NCBI GenBank assembly: GCA_958421945.1
Contig: CATZMZ010000004.1
Location: 83,133-147,132 of the forward strand
Length of the DNA: 64,000 bases
Direction: 5' to 3'
DNA from: an uncultured Eubacteriales bacterium
Lineage (GTDB): Bacteria > Bacillota > Clostridia > Christensenellales > Borkfalkiaceae
In this document: piece by piece, positions 39,658-48,933 of the stretch
How the letters are laid out: each line of letters begins with the position of its first letter
Numbering within the stretch: position 1 is the first letter of the stretch
Program-made: the position numbers and the translations under genes
Notes under the pieces: generated by a model
Database searches by the model: none
Told to the model about the DNA's origin: nothing
What the model saw: only the letters and a program-made list of their open reading frames with translations

Positions 39658-41946
39658 TTAAAGCTTGTTCCGCTGAATTTTCCCGCTCGTGGTTTTGGGC
39701 AGTTCGTCGCGGAATACCACTATTCTCGGGTATTTATAAGGCGCGGTCTTGCTCTTTACGTAATTTTGTATCTCTTTTTTAAGCTCTTCCGTGCCTACCG
39801 TGCCTTTCGTAAGCACGATTGACGCCTTAACCACCTGTCCGCGTATTTCGTCGGGCGCGGCGGATACCCCGCACTCTAACACGTACGGCAGCTCCATTAT
39901 AACGTTTTCTATCTCGAACGGTCCTATCCTGTAACCCGAGGACTTGATAACGTCGTCTTTTCTGCCGACGTACCAATAATACCCGTCCTCGTCGCGCCAG
40001 GCGGTGTCGCCCGTGTGATAATATCCGTCGTGGTAAACCTCTTTAGTCTTTTCTTCGTCGTTATAATAGCCGACGAACAAGCCGCAAGGCGCGCCGTTTT
40101 TAACGTTAATGCAAATTTCGCCCACCTCGCCGTCGGCAACGGGCTTGCACTCGTCGGACAGCAGTTCCACGTTATAGAGCGGAACGGGCTTACCCATAGA
40201 GCCGAGCCTGACCTTTGCGCCGACCAGATTAGCAAGCACGCAGGTGGTTTCCGACTGACCGAAGCCTTCCATGATTTTAAGACCGGTACACGCCTCGAAC
40301 TGTCTGAAAACTTCGGGGTTGAGAGCCTCGCCCGCGGTAGTCATATGTTCGATTGACGAAAGGTCGTATTTGCTTATGTCCTGCTTAACCATCATACGCA
40401 GCATCGTCGGCGGCGCACAGAAGGTGGTGATATGATATTTCTTAAACAACGGCAGAATGTCGTCCGCGTCGAATTTGTCGAAATCGTAAACGAAAATGGG
40501 TGCTTCGCACAGCCATTGCCCGAAAATTTTACCCCAGGCTGCTTTCGCCCAGCCCGTGTCGGAAATGGTAAGGTGCAGACCGTCGGGGTTTACGCAATGC
40601 CAGTATTTAGCGGTATGGAAATGCCCTAACGGATATTTACAGTTATGCGCGGCGATTTTCGGATTTGCGGACGTGCCGGAGGTGAAATACATCATCATAA
40701 GGTCGTTGCCGCAAGTAGACTCCGCAGTTCTTTCGAACCTGCCCGAAAAAAGCGTATATTCCTCGTCGAAATCGCGCCAGCCCTGAATAGCCCCGCCGAC
40801 CGATATTTTGTTTTTTACGGCGTAATCCCTGAACGCCGCGTCCGCCTGATTATGAACGTCGCCGTCCGCAGTGCAAATAACGGAAGAAATTTCCGCCGCA
40901 CGCAGTCTGTAAGAAATGTCGTGTTCTTTAAGCTGATTAGGTGCGGGAATGGCAATCGCGCCGAGCTTGATTAACCCCATCAACGCAATCCAGAACTGAT
41001 AATGTCTTTTTAAGATTAACAGCACTTTATCGCCCCGCTTAATCCCCAAAGACTTAAAATAGTTGGCTGCCTGCGAGGACGCGCGCTTTATATCGTGAAA
41101 GGTAAAACGACGTTCCTTTTTGTTTTTATCGAGGTGAAGCAGACAAAGCTTATCAGGTTGCTCTTCGCCTAACTTATCTATCACGTCGAAAGCAAAATTG
41201 AATTTATCCGTGTTCCTGAACGAAAGCTCTTCAAGTTCGCCCGAATCCGTTTCCTTAACGTCGATGAAATCCTGCCAGACGAACTTGCGCGCGGGTTTGC
41301 TTTTAAGCGGAAGGGTGACGAATTCCCTGACGCCGCTGTGAGTAAACGAGGCGGTCGGCTCGCCTGCGGGGTTTAAGACAATCGCGTAAAACAAACAGTC
41401 CTCGCCCTCGGTCGCGATCATGCCGTGCGGCGTTCCGCTGTCGTAATAGGCAGCGTCACCCTCGCGGAGAATTTCAACGTGATTGCCTATCTGCAATTTT
41501 AACGCGCCTTTAATAATAAGGTCGCATTCCTGCCCCTCGTGCGTGGTAAGCTCGATAGGTTTACTCTGCGCTTCCTCGCTGAACACCGCGCGGACGAACA
41601 ACGGCTCTGCAATTCTGTTTTTGAACGCCGAGGCAAGGTTATAATAAACCATGCCGTGCGCCTGTTCGATTTTTTGACCTTCGCCGTTTCGCACGACCGT
41701 GTAACCGGCAAGTTTAGGGCTTGACCCCTCTATAATATCGGTAACGTCTACGCCGAGAACTTGTGCGCAACGGTATAAAAACGCGAAGTTTAAGTCCATT
41801 TCGCCGCGTTCGCAAGCGAGATATTCGTCCACGGTTACGCCTATTTCTTTTGCGATTTCTTGTACGTCAAGTCCCACGATTTCGCGCAGCTCGCGTATTC
41901 TCGACGCGACCTCTTTAATTTTTAATGCAAGCGATTTATCAGACAT
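39658..41946 (-). CDS. XRE HTH-cupin-acyl-CoA synthetase fusion (valine T-box unit)
   Basis: The 762-residue protein has three parts. Residues 15-72 form an XRE-type HTH (EIAKEIGVTVDEYLACERG), 115-192 a cupin barrel (THEGQECDLIIKG and SGTPHGM with conserved His/Glu), and about 255-762 an AMP-forming acyl-CoA synthetase. The ligase has YFTSGTSANPK, TTAGEALNPEVF, EGFGQSETT, YHTGDTAW and the catalytic Lys in PKTTSGKIQRNKL. The ligase resembles medium-chain ACSM/MacsA enzymes, some of which prefer branched short acids. A T-box with a GUA-like specifier precedes it, pointing to valine and hence isobutyrate as a likely substrate (inference). Confidence 0.88.
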   Translation of the reverse strand: MSDKSLALKIKEVASRIRELREIVGLDVQEIAKEIGVTVDEYLACERGEMDLNFAFLYRCAQVLGVDVTDIIEGSSPKLAGYTVVRNGEGQKIEQAHGMVYYNLASAFKNRIAEPLFVRAVFSEEAQSKPIELTTHEGQECDLIIKGALKLQIGNHVEILREGDAAYYDSGTPHGMIATEGEDCLFYAIVLNPAGEPTASFTHSGVREFVTLPLKSKPARKFVWQDFIDVKETDSGELEELSFRNTDKFNFAFDVIDKLGEEQPDKLCLLHLDKNKKERRFTFHDIKRASSQAANYFKSLGIKRGDKVLLILKRHYQFWIALMGLIKLGAIAIPAPNQLKEHDISYRLRAAEISSVICTADGDVHNQADAAFRDYAVKNKISVGGAIQGWRDFDEEYTLFSGRFERTAESTCGNDLMMMYFTSGTSANPKIAAHNCKYPLGHFHTAKYWHCVNPDGLHLTISDTGWAKAAWGKIFGQWLCEAPIFVYDFDKFDADDILPLFKKYHITTFCAPPTMLRMMVKQDISKYDLSSIEHMTTAGEALNPEVFRQFEACTGLKIMEGFGQSETTCVLANLVGAKVRLGSMGKPVPLYNVELLSDECKPVADGEVGEICINVKNGAPCGLFVGYYNDEEKTKEVYHDGYYHTGDTAWRDEDGYYWYVGRKDDVIKSSGYRIGPFEIENVIMELPYVLECGVSAAPDEIRGQVVKASIVLTKGTVGTEELKKEIQNYVKSKTAPYKYPRIVVFRDELPKTTSGKIQRNKL

Positions 41947-41969
41947 TTTAATTTTTTTGCCTCCGTAAT

Positions 41970-42286
41970 AAAAAAATCCGTCTCAAAGAAAAATCATTTC
42001 TTTGAGACGGAATAACAATTTCCGCGGTACCACTCAAATTGCGCGACCTTAATCGGTAACGCCGCTCAGACTCCAACAAGTCTTGTGCTTTAACGCAGCC
42101 GTTACGGGAAAGTTCTACTTCGGGACTGACGCCCGTTTCTTCTCTCCGGCTTGGAAACTACACCGTTTTAACCGTTCCGACAGCTTACACCGACCGCTGC
42201 CTCTCTGAAGGTAACTTCCGTTAAAACGACCTTTTCTTCATCGCCTTTATTAAAATGATTTTATCACATTTAAATTCGCTTGTCAA
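41970..42286 (-). promoter_or_regulatory. T-box riboswitch, probably tRNA-Val (GUA)
   Basis: TTGACA (42286-42281) and TAAAAT (42263-42258), spaced 17, start a leader of about 280 bases. It has a Stem I with AGAGA and GGTCGGTGTAAG, the T-box GAGTGGTACCGCGG (42036-42022), and a 15-base terminator stem (41977-42011) with seven T. The specifier region reads GGTGTAG. GUA (42161-42159) followed by G fits best. The UGGU bulge requires a tRNA with A73, which excludes Gly and Cys readings. Uncharged tRNA would relieve termination before the HTH-cupin-ligase gene. Confidence 0.88.
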
Positions 42287-42304
42287 TTATTTAAATACAT
42301 TTTT

Positions 42305-44581
42305 TTAAAGTTTATTTCGCTGAATTTTCCCGCTCGTGGTTTTGGGCAGTTCGTCGCGGAATACCACTATTCTCGGGTATTTATAAGGCGCGGTCTTGCT
42401 CTTTACGTAATTTTGTATCTCTTTTTTAAGCTCTTCCGTGCCTACCGTGCCTTTCGTAAGCACGATTGACGCCTTAACCACCTGTCCGCGTATTTCGTCG
42501 GGCGCGGCGGATACCCCGCACTCTAACACGTACGGCAGCTCCATTATAACGTTTTCTATCTCGAACGGTCCTATCCTGTAACCCGAGGACTTGATAACGT
42601 CGTCTTTTCTGCCGACGTACCAGAAATACCCGTCCTCGTCGCACCAGGCGGTGTCGCCCGTGTGATAATATCCATCGTGGTAAACTTCTTTCGTCTTTTC
42701 TTCGTCGCGATAATAGCCCATAAACAAGCCGCAGGGCGCGCCGTTTTTAAGGCTTACGCAAATTTCGCCTACTTCGCCCGCAGCGACGGGTTTGTCGTTT
42801 TCGTCGAGCAGCGCGATATCGTATTGCGGAGAAGCTTTACCCATAGAACCGATTTTGGGAACTGTTCCGGCAAGGTTGGCGATAGTAAGCGTCGTTTCGG
42901 TCTGACCGAAGCCCTCCCTTATGTCAAGCCCCGTGAGAAGCTTAAACTGTTTATAAACCTCGGGGTTGAGAGCCTCGCCCGCAGTCGTCATATGCCGTAT
43001 CGACGAAAAATCGTATTTAGACAAATCCTCTCTTATCATCATACGCAGCATGGTCGGCGGCGCGCAGAACGTGGTTATCTGATATTTAGCGAATAACGGC
43101 AGCAAGTCGGACGCCTTAAACCTTTCGAAGTCGTAAACGAACACAGCGCCTTCGCACATCCACTGCCCGTAAAGCTTACCCCAAAGCGATTTGCCCCAGC
43201 CCGTATCGGAAATGGTAAAATGCAAACCGTCCCTTTCGCAGCAGTGCCAGAAACGCGCGGTTACGAAATGCCCTAACGCGTACGTATGCTTATGTTCCGC
43301 CATTTTGGAATTGCCCGTCGTGCCGGAGGTAAAGAACATAAGCGCGGGTTCGTCGCCGCACGGATAATCGGCGGGCTTGTCGTAATGCGAGGAATAAAGC
43401 GGATATTCGGCGTTAAAATCGCGCCAGCCGTCGGGCGCGCCGTTCACCGCGAGCTTAACTTTAAGCTGTCCGTAATCCTTATCTGCGTTATCCACGATTT
43501 CGGGAACGCCGTCCTCGGCGGTACAAATAACGGCGGACACCCCTGCCGAGTTAAAGCGGTAAAGGTAGTCGTGTTCTTTAAGCTGACTCGTTGCGGGAAT
43601 GGCGATTGCGCCGATTTTATGCAGCGCGACCATACAAAACCAAAACTGATAGTGACGTTTTAACACGAGCATGACCTTATCGCCGCGCTTAATCCCGAGC
43701 GAACGGAAATAATTTACGCATTGATTAGAAGCTTTTTTTATGTCTTTAAAGGTAAATCTCCGCTCGACCTTATCTTTGTCGAGATGGATCATGGCGAGCT
43801 TATCGGGCATTTTATCGGCGATAGCGTCAACCACGTCGAAACCGAAGTTAAAGGTCTTTTCGTTTTTGAACTTAATCTCTTTAAGCGCGCCGAAAGAGTC
43901 CGTGCTGTATTCCACGAATTTTTCGCAAATAAGCTTATCGTCTTTATCGTCGCTGACGCCCTGAAAAATCGTTTCGCGCGCGATGGTGTCGTCCGTACCC
44001 GTGCCGTTTAAAACGACCGCAAGGAATACGCAGTCTTTACCGTCGACGGCAATCATACCGTGTGGCGTGGACGAGTTATAAAAAATGCTGTCCCCTTCGG
44101 AAAGAATTTCCGTATGTTCGCCCACCTGAACTTTAAGTTTACCCTCTATGATAAGGTCGAACTCCTGCCCGTCGTGATTAGTTAAATGAATGGGTTTGTT
44201 AAGCAGCTCCGGTCGGTAATCGTATTTAACCCAGTACGGCTCGGCAAGTTTGCCGCGGAATTTAGGCGCGAGCGAAGAAATGGTAATGCCCTTTTCCTTC
44301 GCCGTCTTTTCGCCTTTGCCTCTGCGCGTAACCGTGTAAGAGGAAAGCCGCGGACTTCTGCCTTCTAAAAGGTCGGTAAGCTCTATGCCGAACGCGAGCG
44401 CGCACTTATGCACGAAAGTAAACGGCAAATCCGCCTGCGCGTTTTCATACTTAACGTAATCGTCCTCGGTAACTTCGGTTTTTTCAGCCATTTCGGCGGT
44501 CGTCCAGCCGAATACGCTACGCATTTCGCGAATTCTCGACGCGATTTCGTTAAGCTCGTAAAGTGAAGGGTCGTTACTCAT
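42305..44581 (-). CDS. XRE HTH-cupin-acyl-CoA synthetase fusion (isoleucine T-box unit)
   Basis: This 758-residue paralogue of the preceding gene has the same layout: HTH (about 15-72), cupin (about 115-192, NHDGQEFDLIIEGKLK and STPHGM) and acyl-CoA synthetase (about 255-758) with FFTSGTTGNSK, EGFGQTETT and PKTTSGKIQRNKL. The last about 305 bases are identical to the other copy, although upstream parts differ widely. Its own T-box reads AUC, pointing to isoleucine and so 2-methylbutyrate as a likely substrate (inference). A GAGGAG ribosome site precedes the ATG. Confidence 0.88.
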   Translation of the reverse strand: MSNDPSLYELNEIASRIREMRSVFGWTTAEMAEKTEVTEDDYVKYENAQADLPFTFVHKCALAFGIELTDLLEGRSPRLSSYTVTRRGKGEKTAKEKGITISSLAPKFRGKLAEPYWVKYDYRPELLNKPIHLTNHDGQEFDLIIEGKLKVQVGEHTEILSEGDSIFYNSSTPHGMIAVDGKDCVFLAVVLNGTGTDDTIARETIFQGVSDDKDDKLICEKFVEYSTDSFGALKEIKFKNEKTFNFGFDVVDAIADKMPDKLAMIHLDKDKVERRFTFKDIKKASNQCVNYFRSLGIKRGDKVMLVLKRHYQFWFCMVALHKIGAIAIPATSQLKEHDYLYRFNSAGVSAVICTAEDGVPEIVDNADKDYGQLKVKLAVNGAPDGWRDFNAEYPLYSSHYDKPADYPCGDEPALMFFTSGTTGNSKMAEHKHTYALGHFVTARFWHCCERDGLHFTISDTGWGKSLWGKLYGQWMCEGAVFVYDFERFKASDLLPLFAKYQITTFCAPPTMLRMMIREDLSKYDFSSIRHMTTAGEALNPEVYKQFKLLTGLDIREGFGQTETTLTIANLAGTVPKIGSMGKASPQYDIALLDENDKPVAAGEVGEICVSLKNGAPCGLFMGYYRDEEKTKEVYHDGYYHTGDTAWCDEDGYFWYVGRKDDVIKSSGYRIGPFEIENVIMELPYVLECGVSAAPDEIRGQVVKASIVLTKGTVGTEELKKEIQNYVKSKTAPYKYPRIVVFRDELPKTTSGKIQRNKL

Positions 44582-44673
44582 TTTTTTATCTCCTCGTTTT
44601 TTCTGTCGTAAAGCTTTATTTTGGCTTTTGCGATTTTCAATCGTTTATCCGCGGCTTATTCCATAGTCCGAAA

Positions 44674-45010
44674 CAAAAAAACCGTCCCAAGGAATTCACC
44701 TTGAGACGGAAATTAACATATCCGCGGTACCACTCAAATTGCGTTAAAAAACGCCGCTTTTCGGATTCCAACAAATCCTATGCCATAACGCGGCAACACG
44801 GGAACGCTTACTCTTTCCGCATAATCGCCGTATCGTGATTATGAAAGAAATTTTACCGTTCCGACTCGGGAGTGATAAGAATTTTCGGGTTCGCTATCGG
44901 CTTGCACCAGACGCCGACTCTCTGAAAAAGAACTTCCGAAGTTCCGTCTCCGTCACAGTCTTTAAATTTAATTGTAGCTTTATGGTAACACTTTATAAAA
45001 AGCTTGTCAA
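44674..45010 (-). promoter_or_regulatory. T-box riboswitch, probably tRNA-Ile (AUC)
   Basis: TTGACA (45010-45005) and TACCAT (44987-44982), spaced 17, precede a T-box leader. It has AGAGA and GTCTGGTGCAAG in Stem I, the T-box GAGTGGTACCGCGG (44736-44722), and a terminator stem (44682-44709) followed by TTTTTTTG. The specifier strand reads TTATCACTCC. AUC (44876-44874) followed by ACTCC aligns well with known T-box specifier loops. The UGGU bulge fits A73 of tRNA-Ile. The rest of the 506-base gap holds only a leader segment and AT-rich upstream sequence. Confidence 0.88.
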
Positions 45011-45087
45011 GCGTATTAAAGCGAATTTTTAAATTTTTTACGTATTTTTTCGGGTGACGAACGTCGGCTAAAATCTTCGGATAAAAA

Positions 45088-47541
45088 TCAGCCGTTAAGC
45101 CCTAACATTTCCGCAGAAGTTTCCTTCATCTTATATTTTAAGATTTTTCCGGCGGCGTTCATAGGAAAGCTCTTGGCGAAAATAAAATATCTCGGCACTT
45201 TATGCGACGCGATGTGCGCCTTGCCGAATTCCCGCATTTCCTCCTCGCTCGCTTCCGCGCCGTCGTGGAGAATAATCCAGGCGCAGGCTTCCTCCCCGTA
45301 ACGCTTATCGGGAACGCCGACCACCTGAATATCCTTAACCTTTTCGTTAGTGAGATAAAACTCCTCTATCTCGCGCGGGTAAATGTTTTCACCGCCGCGG
45401 ATAATCATATCTTTAAGCCGACCGGTAACCTTATAATACCCGTCCTTCGTGCGCATACAAATATCGCCCGAATGCAGCCAGCCGTCCTCGTCGATTGCCG
45501 CCGCCGTCGCTTCGGGCATTTTGTAATAGCCCTTCATAATATTAAAGCCGCGCGCGACGAATTCTCCGCTTTCCCCGTCGGGAAGTTCCTCGCCCGTTTC
45601 AGGGTTAATGATTTTACATTCCACGTTCGGGAAAGCCGTACCGACGGTTTCCACCCTATGGTCCTCGTCCTCGCTTATCTCGCCCATAGTACACCCCGGC
45701 GAAGCCTCCGTTTGTCCGTAAACGCTTATGATTTCTTTCATGTTCATTTCGCGGGCGGCTTTGCGCATTAGCTCCGCAGGACAGTTAGCACCTGCCATAA
45801 TACCCGTGCGCACGTGCGAAAAGTCGGTTTTTGCAAAGTCCTCGTGCGCGAACATCGCGATAAACATCGTGGGAACGCCGTTAAAACAGGTTATTTTTTC
45901 GGAAGTAATGCACGCGAGCGAAGATTTAGGCGAAAAATACGGCAACGGGCAAAGCGTGCCGCCGTGCGTCATAATCGACGTCATCGTTAAAACCATGCCG
46001 AAACAGTGGAACATAGGCACTTGTACCATCATTCTGTCCGCCGTGGAAAGATCCATTCTGTCGCCTATGATTTTGCCGTTGTTGATTATGTTGGAATGGG
46101 TCAGCATAACGCCTTTGGGAAATCCGGTAGTCCCCGACGTGTATTGCATGTTCGCAACGTCGTCCGGTTTAACCGCGGCTGCGCGCCGCCTTACTTCCTC
46201 GGGCGAAACGGCAGACGAAAGTTCAAGCATTTCTTCAAAGGTAATCGCGCCCGCAGTTTCGAAGCCCACCGTAACCACGTTACGCAAAAACGGCAGTCTT
46301 TCCGAATAAAGCGGCTCGCCCTTTTTAAGCGTTTTCAGCTCGGGGCAAAGCTCCTCGATAATACCCTTATAGTCGGAATCTTTACAGCTTTCGATCATAA
46401 CGAGCGTGTGCGTGTCCGATTGTCTTAAAAGATATTCGGCTTCCTGAATTTTATAAGCGGTGTTCACGGTAACGAGAACAGCGCCGATTTTCACGGTTGC
46501 CCAGAACGTTAAAAACCATTCGGGAACGTTCGTCGCCCACACCGCGACGTGATAGCCCGGCTTAACCCCCAGCGCGATAAGCGCGGCGGCAACCTTGTTT
46601 ACGTCCCTGTTAAACTGCGCGTAAGTGCGCGTAAAATCGAGCGTGGTATACTTAAACGCGAGTTGGTCGGGATATTTCTCCGCCATAAAATCGAGAACCT
46701 GCGGAAAAGTTTTGTCGAGCAGGTCGTATTTTTTCCACGGAAACGTCCCCGTCCCCGCACGGTTATAATAAACCTCGCCGCGTTTGCTTTTATTGACCGC
46801 CGCTCCGCACTTTTCGGCAAAATATGTAAGTTCGAGGTCGAAATCAGCTATGCCCGTGTGCTTATCGCACGAAACGTAGCCGTCGTAGTTAAGCGAGAAC
46901 AGCGCGGCGGTAAAGGTTTCAAGCGGCAACTCGCCCTCGCCGAGCAAGCACGCCTCGCCGTTTTTCATATCCCCTAACCGCACGTAACCGATATACGCGC
47001 CGAGATTAGTTATCGTGTCGCCCGCGCTTTCGTTTGCGAAAAAATAAGTGTCGCGCACGTTCCAGCACGCGCCGACCGCGCCGCTTTTAAACAGTCTGAA
47101 CAGCTCTATCGCCTTTTTCGTGTCGGCAAGCGCGCCTACCGTTTCAAATAAAATCGAAACGCCGTTTTCTTCGGCGGTTTTAACTGCTTTTTCAAGCAAT
47201 TTCGCGATATTTTCCGTTTTTGCGTCGTCGCCGACGTTAACGATAACCCTTTCTATTCCTGCGGAAGCCGCGGTTAAAACGTATTTGCAAACAGCCTCGC
47301 CGTCGCCCGCTTCGCAAACGGGGCGCGGATAAGCAAGCGCGGAAACCTGCAACCTTCTGTTTACCAGTTTACGCCGTGAATCGGCGGTATACGCGGGATT
47401 AAGTATGCTGTCCGCATGGTCGGCGCGCTCCGCCGCCGCGTCGAAAATTTCAAACGCGTCGTAGCCGTATTCGTAAGCTACGCGGCAGGTATCGAGAAAG
47501 GAGCGCGTAGGTATAAATTCGGTTGAAAAAGTAAGCTTCAT
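45088..47541 (-). CDS. TIM-barrel (sugar isomerase-like)-acyl-CoA synthetase fusion
   Basis: The 817-residue protein combines an N-terminal xylose-isomerase/AP-endonuclease-2-like TIM barrel (1-255: VAYEYGYDAFEIFDAA, FETVGALAD, YVRLGDMK) with an AMP-forming acyl-CoA synthetase (about 275-812). The ligase has MQYTSGTTGFPKGVMLTH, VYGQTEASPG, LHSGDICM and NAAGKILKYKM with the catalytic Lys. The ligase belongs to the FadD/ACSF2 group, unlike the two cupin fusions. It follows the LeuA-like gene by one base behind a leucine-type T-box, so isovalerate is the expected substrate (inference). The barrel has no assigned function. Confidence 0.85.
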   Translation of the reverse strand: MKLTFSTEFIPTRSFLDTCRVAYEYGYDAFEIFDAAAERADHADSILNPAYTADSRRKLVNRRLQVSALAYPRPVCEAGDGEAVCKYVLTAASAGIERVIVNVGDDAKTENIAKLLEKAVKTAEENGVSILFETVGALADTKKAIELFRLFKSGAVGACWNVRDTYFFANESAGDTITNLGAYIGYVRLGDMKNGEACLLGEGELPLETFTAALFSLNYDGYVSCDKHTGIADFDLELTYFAEKCGAAVNKSKRGEVYYNRAGTGTFPWKKYDLLDKTFPQVLDFMAEKYPDQLAFKYTTLDFTRTYAQFNRDVNKVAAALIALGVKPGYHVAVWATNVPEWFLTFWATVKIGAVLVTVNTAYKIQEAEYLLRQSDTHTLVMIESCKDSDYKGIIEELCPELKTLKKGEPLYSERLPFLRNVVTVGFETAGAITFEEMLELSSAVSPEEVRRRAAAVKPDDVANMQYTSGTTGFPKGVMLTHSNIINNGKIIGDRMDLSTADRMMVQVPMFHCFGMVLTMTSIMTHGGTLCPLPYFSPKSSLACITSEKITCFNGVPTMFIAMFAHEDFAKTDFSHVRTGIMAGANCPAELMRKAAREMNMKEIISVYGQTEASPGCTMGEISEDEDHRVETVGTAFPNVECKIINPETGEELPDGESGEFVARGFNIMKGYYKMPEATAAAIDEDGWLHSGDICMRTKDGYYKVTGRLKDMIIRGGENIYPREIEEFYLTNEKVKDIQVVGVPDKRYGEEACAWIILHDGAEASEEEMREFGKAHIASHKVPRYFIFAKSFPMNAAGKILKYKMKETSAEMLGLNG

Positions 47542-47542
47542 A

Positions 47543-48919
47543 TTATTTCCCCTCGAAAATTATCTTATTGAGCGCGTTAAGGTAAGCTCGTACCGACGCG
47601 CCGACTATGTCCGTCGAAACGCCGTTGCCCGAATACAGCCTGCCCTCTTCCCTTAATTTAACCAACGCGTGTCCGACCGATTCTCTGCCCTCCGTAACCG
47701 TCTGAATCTGAAAATCGTCCAGCTCGTAATGATGCCCTATGATTTGTTCTATCACCTTAAACGCGGCGTCAATCGGACCGTCGCCCGCACCCACGCCGAA
47801 CAGTTTTTCGCCGTCGGATGAAAGCGTGATTTGCGCGGTGGCGTTTATCACGTTACCGCAGTTTACGACGTAGCTTTCAAGGTGATAAGTAGACGGAGCT
47901 TGCATTGCCGCTGTCGCGATAATCGCTTCAAGCTCTCTCGCCTCTATTACCGTCTTACGATTGAGAATTCTGCGCGATTCTTCGAACACCTTGCCCGCGT
48001 CCGCCTCCGAAATATCGTAACCGAGCGAAGCGACCGCGGCGGAAACGTCCGAAAGGGAGCTTTCGGCGGTAATTCTTATTTTAACGCTCTGCCCGCCCTC
48101 TTTAACGGCGGAAACGTGTTTTTTCTGCACGATTTCGGCGTTGTGGTGAATAGCGGTGTGGTCGATTGCCGAAAATACTCCCAAATCCTCACCCTTCGCC
48201 GCGAGAAAATCCGCAAACGAAGCGAGACTTATGGTTTCGCCGTCTAACGCGGAGGTAACCGCCCCGCTCGCACCTGCGGCAATGCACGCCGCAACGACCG
48301 CGATGCCTACGCCAATCTTATCCGACGCTTTAACGAGAACGGGAAGCTTCACCGCTGCGGCAACCGCGGAAACGACTGCCGCGCCGTCATCGGGTAACCA
48401 CACGCACGCGTCGTCGCAAAGCGTTATCGACGTCGCGCCCGCCTCCGCCGCAGTTTTTACTGCGGAAACGAGAAACTCTTTATCCGCGCGCGAAGCGTCC
48501 GCCGCGACGAATTCCACGTTATCGCAAAGGGTTTTTGCAAACGCGACGCGTTCGCCGATAAACGCAAGCATAGCCGCCGACTTTTTATGATAAGAATATT
48601 CCATCTGAACGGTGGAAACGGGCAGAACGATTTGCAAGCACCCGTTTTGCGCCGCCGAAAGGACGTCCGCCGCAAGCCGCGCCGAACGGTCGGTAACGCC
48701 GCAATCGATTTTCACGCAGACGTTGCCCGCCGCGCCGACGACCGTTTTATAAATAATGGAATCCTCGCGTTCTTTGACGATTTGCGGAAGCTCTATGGCG
48801 TCCGCTTTTACGCCGACGAGATACTTGGCTATATTCAGCTTTTCGCGAAAGGTAAAATATCCGCCGTTTTGCGCCGCGCACGCTTTAAGTGCGACGTCCG
48901 AAATAACTATTTTTTTCAT
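47543..48919 (-). CDS. LeuA-like protein with lost catalytic site (probable pseudoenzyme)
   Basis: The 458-residue protein has the alpha-isopropylmalate synthase layout: an HMGL-like barrel (1-265), a linker, and a C-terminal LeuA regulatory dimer domain (about 325-455, YHLESYVVNCGN, GVGAGDGPIDAAFKVIEQI). The barrel lacks the active site. The usual TLRDGEQ is replaced by ALKACAA, and the HxH metal pair by KAS in LVKASDKIG. It therefore probably cannot make isopropylmalate. I chose the ATG at 48919 (GGAGG 5 bases upstream); a longer frame would run into the T-box terminator. It may sense leucine or scaffold the coupled ligase. Confidence 0.85.
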   Translation of the reverse strand: MKKIVISDVALKACAAQNGGYFTFREKLNIAKYLVGVKADAIELPQIVKEREDSIIYKTVVGAAGNVCVKIDCGVTDRSARLAADVLSAAQNGCLQIVLPVSTVQMEYSYHKKSAAMLAFIGERVAFAKTLCDNVEFVAADASRADKEFLVSAVKTAAEAGATSITLCDDACVWLPDDGAAVVSAVAAAVKLPVLVKASDKIGVGIAVVAACIAAGASGAVTSALDGETISLASFADFLAAKGEDLGVFSAIDHTAIHHNAEIVQKKHVSAVKEGGQSVKIRITAESSLSDVSAAVASLGYDISEADAGKVFEESRRILNRKTVIEARELEAIIATAAMQAPSTYHLESYVVNCGNVINATAQITLSSDGEKLFGVGAGDGPIDAAFKVIEQIIGHHYELDDFQIQTVTEGRESVGHALVKLREEGRLYSGNGVSTDIVGASVRAYLNALNKIIFEGK

Positions 48920-48933
48920 AAGAACCTCCGAAA

